A stretch of DNA of 64,000 bases from assembly GCF_001758785.1 (NCBI RefSeq), contig NZ_LROM01000090.1:248001-312000 (forward strand), in the 5' to 3' direction. Shown piece after piece: positions 59,767 to 64,000 of this stretch. Within the stretch, counting starts at the first letter, position 1; each line of letters starts with the position of its first letter. Both the position numbers and the translations under genes were made by a program. The DNA is from Duganella phyllosphaerae. Lineage in GTDB: Bacteria > Pseudomonadota > Gammaproteobacteria > Burkholderiales > Burkholderiaceae_D. The notes under the pieces are model-generated. The model saw only the letters and a program-made list of their open reading frames with translations. It had not been told where the DNA came from and did no database searches.

Positions 59767-60414
59767 TCACACAAGCGCACCACTCGTTTCCATTTCCCAA
59801 TCTTTTTCGGTCTGGCGCCATGCCGGCAATTGGCGGATGCGCGCGTGCCAGGCCGCGAGATGGATGTAGCCGTCCAGCGGCAGGCGGGCCGGCCCGGTGT
59901 ACATGAGCGGCGCGGCCAGCGCGAAATCGGCCAGGCTCAGCGCATCGCCGGCAACCCAGGCATGGGCCCGAAGGTGCCGGTCCAGCACGGCCGCATGACG
60001 GGTCAGGTCGACGGTGCCGCGCGCCACTTCGAGCGGATCGCGGGCGCCACCACCGGTCATGCCCTTCCAGATATTTTCCCAGGCCAGCACGCTGACGGCC
60101 GGCGCGAAGTGCTGGCACGCCCACAACATCCAGCGGTTGACGTCGGCGCGCTGCGCCGCGTCGCGCGGGTACAAGGCCTCGCCGCCCGCCGTGGTGTCGG
60201 CCAGGTATTGCATGATGGCGCACGATTCCCACAGGATGAATTCGCCGTCATGCAGCACCGGCAGCATGCCGTTCGGATTGAGCGCGGCCAGGCGGTGGCG
60301 GTCGCCCGCGTCCATCAGGTTGATTTCGGTCAGATCGAGCTGCACGTCCAGGTGGATGGCGGCCATCATCACGCGGCGGGCATTGGACGAGATCGGGTGG
60401 TGGTACAAGCGCAT
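59767..60414 (-). CDS. Glutathione S-transferase family protein
   Basis: 215 residues. The thioredoxin-like half starts MRLYHHPISSNARRVMMAAIHLDVQLDL, with Ser9/Ser10 as candidate active-site residues, then NPNGMLPVLHDGEFILWESCAIMQYLAD. The helical half includes VAGDALSLADFALAAPLMYTG. Start and length fit the family. Substrate unknown. The YafY-type regulator gene lies 62 bases upstream in the same direction and may control or be cotranscribed with it. Confidence 0.87.
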   Translation of the reverse strand: MRLYHHPISSNARRVMMAAIHLDVQLDLTEINLMDAGDRHRLAALNPNGMLPVLHDGEFILWESCAIMQYLADTTAGGEALYPRDAAQRADVNRWMLWACQHFAPAVSVLAWENIWKGMTGGGARDPLEVARGTVDLTRHAAVLDRHLRAHAWVAGDALSLADFALAAPLMYTGPARLPLDGYIHLAAWHARIRQLPAWRQTEKDWEMETSGALV

Positions 60415-60476
60415 GCGGGGCTCCGGTGGGTGTCAAGAAGAGCCACGATGGTAGCGGCGCGGCGCGCCAGTTTCTG

Positions 60477-61172
60477 TCAGGATTCGGGGGCTATATTGTG
60501 CTCGCGGCGCCAGGTGGTCAGCAGCTCGTAGCGCCGGGTCGGATAGCGCTCACGCGTGGTCTCGACCGTGGCAATGCGGTCGATGCGGAAATGGCGGAAA
60601 CCGGCGCGCAGCTCGCACCACGCAGCCAGCAGGCGCTTGCCCTCGAAAAACGCCAGCGCGAACGGCCAGACCATGCGCTCCGACGGCTGGCCGTGCTCGT
60701 CGCAATACCCGATCCGCAGCCGGTGCTGGTAGCGGATCGCCTCGCGCACCGGCCCGACGTGGCGGTCGTCGACCTGTGGCCGCTCCATGCCCAGTGGTAC
60801 CCATAAACTGGTTTCTGCCATGTCATCGCGCAAGTCCCTGGGCGTGGCGGCGGCGATCCTGGCCAGCGCGGTGTGAGCGGCGGCTGCCAGCGCGGCGTCG
60901 CCCTGGCCGCGCACCCAGCGTGCGCCCAGCACCAGCGCTTCGAGCTCGTCGATGCTGAACATCAGTGGTGGCAGAAAGAAGCCGGGCTTGAGGCAATAGC
61001 CCACCCCGGCCGCGCCTTCGAGCGGCGCGCCCAGGCTGCACAAGGTCTGGATGTCGCGGTAGATGGTGCGCTCGGATACGCCCAGCTGTTCGGCCAGGCG
61101 GGCGGCGGTGACGGCACGGCGATAGCCGCGCAGCGCGTCCATCAGCTGGAAAAGTCGGGTGGTGCGACTCAT
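60477..61172 (-). CDS. YafY-family regulator (HTH and WYL domains)
   Basis: 231 residues. The N-terminal helix-turn-helix is RLFQLMDALRGYRRAVTAARLAEQLGVSERTIYRDIQTLCSLGAPLEG. The middle segment GFFLPPLMFSIDELEALVLGARWV and a WYL-type ligand domain follow (RYQHRLRIGYCDEHGQPSERMVWPFALAFFEGKRLLAAWCELR, FRHFRIDRI). WYL proteins sense small molecules or nucleotides. It is nine bases downstream of eutC, so it is probably in the ethanolamine operon or reads through from it. Target genes are unknown. Confidence 0.88.
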   Translation of the reverse strand: MSRTTRLFQLMDALRGYRRAVTAARLAEQLGVSERTIYRDIQTLCSLGAPLEGAAGVGYCLKPGFFLPPLMFSIDELEALVLGARWVRGQGDAALAAAAHTALARIAAATPRDLRDDMAETSLWVPLGMERPQVDDRHVGPVREAIRYQHRLRIGYCDEHGQPSERMVWPFALAFFEGKRLLAAWCELRAGFRHFRIDRIATVETTRERYPTRRYELLTTWRREHNIAPES

Positions 61173-61181
61173 TGAAGTTGG

Positions 61182-62021
61182 CTATTCGAGCAGGAAGTTG
61201 CGGGGCGATGCGGACAGCGCTGAGTCGCTGCCTGCGGTTTCATCCTTGAGCGCCACCCCGGACAACTGGCGCCGGCGCGCTTCGGACAGCAGGTAGTGTA
61301 ACTTGAACGCGGCCGCCTCGTAACCGAGGCCCGCCGGGCGCACGTTCGAGATGCAGTTGCGGCTGGCGTCGGTCAGGCCCACGCGCGGCGCCCAGGTCAG
61401 GTACAAGCCCATGCTGTCGGGCGAACTGAGGCCCGGGCGTTCGCCCACCAGCACCAGCACCGCCCGCGCGCCGAGCAACTGCCCCACCTCGTCGCCCACC
61501 GCCACCCGGCCCTGCAAGACCACCGCCGGCGGCGCCAGGGTCCACGACTCGGGCGCCAGGCGCGCCGCCAGGCAGGCCAGGAACGGCAGCACATTTTGTT
61601 CGATCGCCAGCGCCGACAGGCCGTCGGCCACCACCACCGCCAGGTCGAACCCGTCGTCCGCCCTGGCTTGCTGCTGTAATGTCTCGCGCGAGGCATCGTC
61701 GAGCCGCCGCCCCAGGTCGGGCCGTTGCAAATAGATGTCGCGGCTCGCTGCCGCGCTGTGCAGCGACAGCGCCGGTTGGCCACACAGCTTGGCGAGGCCG
61801 GCCAGCAGCGGCGCCACGTCCAGCGCCTGGTGCACGGCGTCGCGCGCCTGCGCATGGGCCAGCTGGAACGCCAGCTGCGGTGCGGTAGGCTGGCTCACGC
61901 CGGTGCGCCCGAGCGCAATGCGCGCAGCCGTGAAGCGGCGCAGCGCGGCCCAGGGATTGTCCACCACCAGGCCCTGCTCCTGGACCTGGTCGGCGCCATC
62001 GTGGGGTTCGAGCTCGCTCAT
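61182..62021 (-). CDS. eutC: Ethanolamine ammonia-lyase small subunit
   Basis: 279 residues. It forms the adenosylcobalamin-dependent enzyme with EutB, turning ethanolamine into acetaldehyde and ammonia. Signatures are [45 protein letters not shown] and [42 protein letters not shown]. It is seven bases downstream of eutB. No reactivase EutA, microcompartment shell or B12 genes are visible, so this is the short, non-compartment eutBC version common in environmental Proteobacteria. Confidence 0.95.
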   Translation of the reverse strand: MSELEPHDGADQVQEQGLVVDNPWAALRRFTAARIALGRTGVSQPTAPQLAFQLAHAQARDAVHQALDVAPLLAGLAKLCGQPALSLHSAAASRDIYLQRPDLGRRLDDASRETLQQQARADDGFDLAVVVADGLSALAIEQNVLPFLACLAARLAPESWTLAPPAVVLQGRVAVGDEVGQLLGARAVLVLVGERPGLSSPDSMGLYLTWAPRVGLTDASRNCISNVRPAGLGYEAAAFKLHYLLSEARRRQLSGVALKDETAGSDSALSASPRNFLLE

Positions 62022-62028
62022 GTCGCCC

Positions 62029-63420
62029 TCAGGTCAGTTGCGCCAGCGCGCGCTGGAACGATGGCGGCATGGCCCGGCCCAGCGTGGTGCGCTCGTCATC
62101 GGTGAAAATTTGCATGTGCTTCAGCCAGGCGTCGAACTCCGGCGCTGGTTTGAGACCCAGCGCTCGGCGCGCATACAGCGCATCGTGGAACGAGGTGGTC
62201 TGATAGTTGAGCATGATGTCGTCGGAACCGGGAATGCCCATCACGAAGGTGCAGCCGGCCGCGCCCAGCATGGTGAGCAGGATGTCCATGTCGTCCTGGT
62301 CGGCCTCGGCGTGGTTGGTGTAGCAGACGTCGCAGCCCATGGGCAGGCCGAGCAGCTTGGCGCAGAAATGGTCTTCCAGCCCGGCGCGCACGATCTGCTT
62401 GCCGTCGTACAGGTACTCGGGACCGATAAAGCCGACCACCGAGTTGACCAGCAGCGGCTTGAACTTGCGCGCCACCGCGTAGGCACGCGCCTCGCAGGTC
62501 TGCTGGTCGACGCCGTGGTGGGCATTGGCCGACAATGCGCTGCCCTGCCCCGTCTCGAAGTACATGACGTTGTCGCCGACAGTGCCGCGCCCCAGCGACA
62601 ACGCTGCCTGGCGCGCTTCGTCGAGCAAGGCCAGGTTGAGGCCGAAGCTGGTGTTGGCCGCCTCGGTGCCGGCGATCGACTGGAACACCAGGTCCACCGG
62701 CGCGCCGCGCTCAATGGCGGCAATGGTGTTGGTGACGTGGGTAAGCACGCACGACTGGGTGGGAATGGCATAGCGGTCGATGATTTCGTCGAGCATGGTG
62801 ACGATCTTGATCACCTGCGGCACGTTGTCGGTGGCCGGGTTGATGCCGATGACGGCGTCGCCGCTGCCGTACAGCAGGCCGTCGAGCAGGCTGGCGGCGA
62901 TGCCGGTGGCGTCGTCGGTGGGGTGGTTCGGCTGCAGCCGGGTGGCCATGCGGCCTTCGAGCCCGATAGTGTTGCGAAAGCGCGTGACCACGCGGCATTT
63001 GCGCGCCACCAGCACCAGGTCCTGGATGCGCATGATTTTTGAAACGGCCGCCGCCATCTCGGGCGTGATGCCGGCGGCGACGGCGGTCAGCGCGGCGGTA
63101 TCGGCAGCGTCGCCGAGCAGCCAGTTGCGAAAGTCGCCCACTGTCAGGTGGGCAATGCGCGCAAAGGCGGCGGCGTCGTGGTCGTCGATGATCAGGCGCG
63201 TGACTTCGTCGTCCTCGTACGGCACCACCAGGTCGTTGAGGAACAGCCGCAGCGGCAGGTCGGCCAGCGCCATTTGCGCAGCCACCCGCTCTTCGGCGCT
63301 GGCGGCGGCCAGGCCGGCCAGCGCGTCGCCGGAACGCAGGGGCGTGGCCTTGGCCATCAAGTCCTTCAGGTCGCGGAACTGGTAGGTTCTGCTGCCTGCC
63401 GTGTGCGAAAAACTGCCCAT
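62029..63420 (-). CDS. eutB: Ethanolamine ammonia-lyase large subunit
   Basis: 463 residues, the family length. It opens with the EutB pattern [45 protein letters not shown] and continues with [13 protein letters not shown]. Further segments, [27 protein letters not shown] and [32 protein letters not shown], contain substrate- and cobalamin-contacting residues of the TIM barrel. It lies 33 bases downstream of a TorF-like porin gene in the same direction, which suggests the porin, eutB and eutC are one operon for ethanolamine use. Confidence 0.96.
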   Translation of the reverse strand: MGSFSHTAGSRTYQFRDLKDLMAKATPLRSGDALAGLAAASAEERVAAQMALADLPLRLFLNDLVVPYEDDEVTRLIIDDHDAAAFARIAHLTVGDFRNWLLGDAADTAALTAVAAGITPEMAAAVSKIMRIQDLVLVARKCRVVTRFRNTIGLEGRMATRLQPNHPTDDATGIAASLLDGLLYGSGDAVIGINPATDNVPQVIKIVTMLDEIIDRYAIPTQSCVLTHVTNTIAAIERGAPVDLVFQSIAGTEAANTSFGLNLALLDEARQAALSLGRGTVGDNVMYFETGQGSALSANAHHGVDQQTCEARAYAVARKFKPLLVNSVVGFIGPEYLYDGKQIVRAGLEDHFCAKLLGLPMGCDVCYTNHAEADQDDMDILLTMLGAAGCTFVMGIPGSDDIMLNYQTTSFHDALYARRALGLKPAPEFDAWLKHMQIFTDDERTTLGRAMPPSFQRALAQLT

Positions 63421-63453
63421 TGCCCCTCCGGATGACGTTACTGAAATGCCTGT

Positions 63454-64000
63454 TTAAAAACTGCGGGTGGCAGTCACCAGCAAGCGCTTTTGCACCACGT
63501 TCTTGCTGCTGCCGTCGGCGTTGAAGAAGGTCCACAGCGGCGCGCCGTTCTTGCTGGCGTCGCCACTGTTATACACCCCTGCCGCCGCGAACGCCCAGTT
63601 GCCGACGGTCTTGGTCACACCGACCTTGGCGTCGTAGAAGTTGAAGTCGTCCATGTGCCGCACCTGCTGACGGCCTGCGTGCAAATTCAATACCAGCCCC
63701 GGCGCCAGTTCCGGATTCCAGTTCAGTTCGCCGTACACGGTGCCGCGCGTATCGACCAGGTCACCACTGCCCGGTTGCACCGTGAAGCCGAACCAGTAAC
63801 GGCTCAGCGACACCCAGGCGTAAGCGTTGAAGCTGCCGATGTTGACGCCGAGCTTGGCCTCCTGCGTATGGTACTTGATGTCCTTGCCGCCTGTCGCATA
63901 GTGCGCGCCGGGGAACCAGTAGGTGACCAGGCCGGCATCGATGGTGGTGTCGGCATTGACGGCGTGGCGGTAACCGCCATAGACGTCGAGCTCGGAACCG
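63454..64000 (-). CDS. TorF-like putative porin (Gcw_chp family), N-terminus outside the window
   Basis: The frame runs to the right edge with no start, so about 181 C-terminal residues are visible. The strands are rich in alternating aromatic residues: ELDVYGGYRHAVNADTTIDA, GLVTYWFPGAHYATG, AKLGVNIGSFNAYAWVSLSRYWF. The ending KRLLVTATRSF has the terminal Phe of outer-membrane barrels. The pattern resembles the TorF/Gcw_chp putative porin family. Its position 33 bases before eutB suggests uptake of ethanolamine or a related solute, but no family member has a proven substrate that I know of. Confidence 0.75.
   Translation of the reverse strand, partial: GSELDVYGGYRHAVNADTTIDAGLVTYWFPGAHYATGGKDIKYHTQEAKLGVNIGSFNAYAWVSLSRYWFGFTVQPGSGDLVDTRGTVYGELNWNPELAPGLVLNLHAGRQQVRHMDDFNFYDAKVGVTKTVGNWAFAAAGVYNSGDASKNGAPLWTFFNADGSSKNVVQKRLLVTATRSF

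Overview
The window is GC-rich, gene-dense chromosomal DNA of a betaproteobacterium. Gene content and order suggest Oxalobacteraceae (Massilia, Duganella or Janthinobacterium type): pntAa-pntAb-pntB, nudJ-mnmA, feoAB with a small Cys-rich partner, an amylosucrase-based sucrose locus, and an arginine succinyltransferase operon that contains a large NAD-glutamate dehydrogenase. This is inferred from proteins, not from rRNA. I saw no rRNA, tRNA, CRISPR array, prophage or insertion sequence.

Layout. 1-2033: transhydrogenase operon (minus, runs off the left edge). 2257-5111: nudJ-mnmA facing a pair formed by an atypical receiver protein and a 5'-3' exonuclease. 5179-5901: a Phd/VapC-type toxin-antitoxin module with its promoter. 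6670-11628: an iron block: feoA-feoB-Cys-rich protein (minus), bfd-tonB (plus), bacterioferritin, with Fur-like boxes in the feoA/bfd gap and before bfr. 11659-19634: a sucrose regulon transcribed leftwards (LacI regulator, TonB-dependent receptor, amylosucrase, fructokinase, MFS porter), with two matching LacI-type operators and a well-formed promoter. 19635-25908: GST, purB, cytochrome b561-yceI-yceI, an S46 dipeptidyl-peptidase. 25962-37921: GAF regulator, chemoreceptor, patatin, FMN reductase, a degenerate metallo-beta-lactamase-like protein, M14 peptidase, FUSC transporter, two tiny ORFs with a large palindrome, an amino-acid permease. 38198-44555: a 46-residue membrane protein, then a FecI-FecR-receptor-PepSY-DUF3649 iron/siderophore signalling cluster. 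44565-57942: astC, two astA paralogues, astD, astB, gdhB, astE and an AraC/GlxA-type regulator. This set takes arginine to glutamate and then 2-oxoglutarate. 58023-61172: MarR regulator, a small acidic protein, an HDOD protein, GST, a YafY regulator. 61182-64000: ethanolamine ammonia-lyase EutBC and a truncated TorF-like porin.

Most genes have recognisable families. The less ordinary signals are: the sux control region (two operators exactly 200 bp apart around a mobile-looking palindrome); the CX3CX2CX2C protein next to FeoB; two apparent pseudoenzymes (a receiver with no phosphoacceptor Asp and an MBL-fold protein with no metal ligands); the palindrome and tiny ORFs at 35774-36371; the 12-bp tandem repeats before the 46-residue protein; and an apparently leaderless HDOD gene. 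I found no clear previously undescribed multi-gene system. All calls come from reading the sequence; no database search was run.
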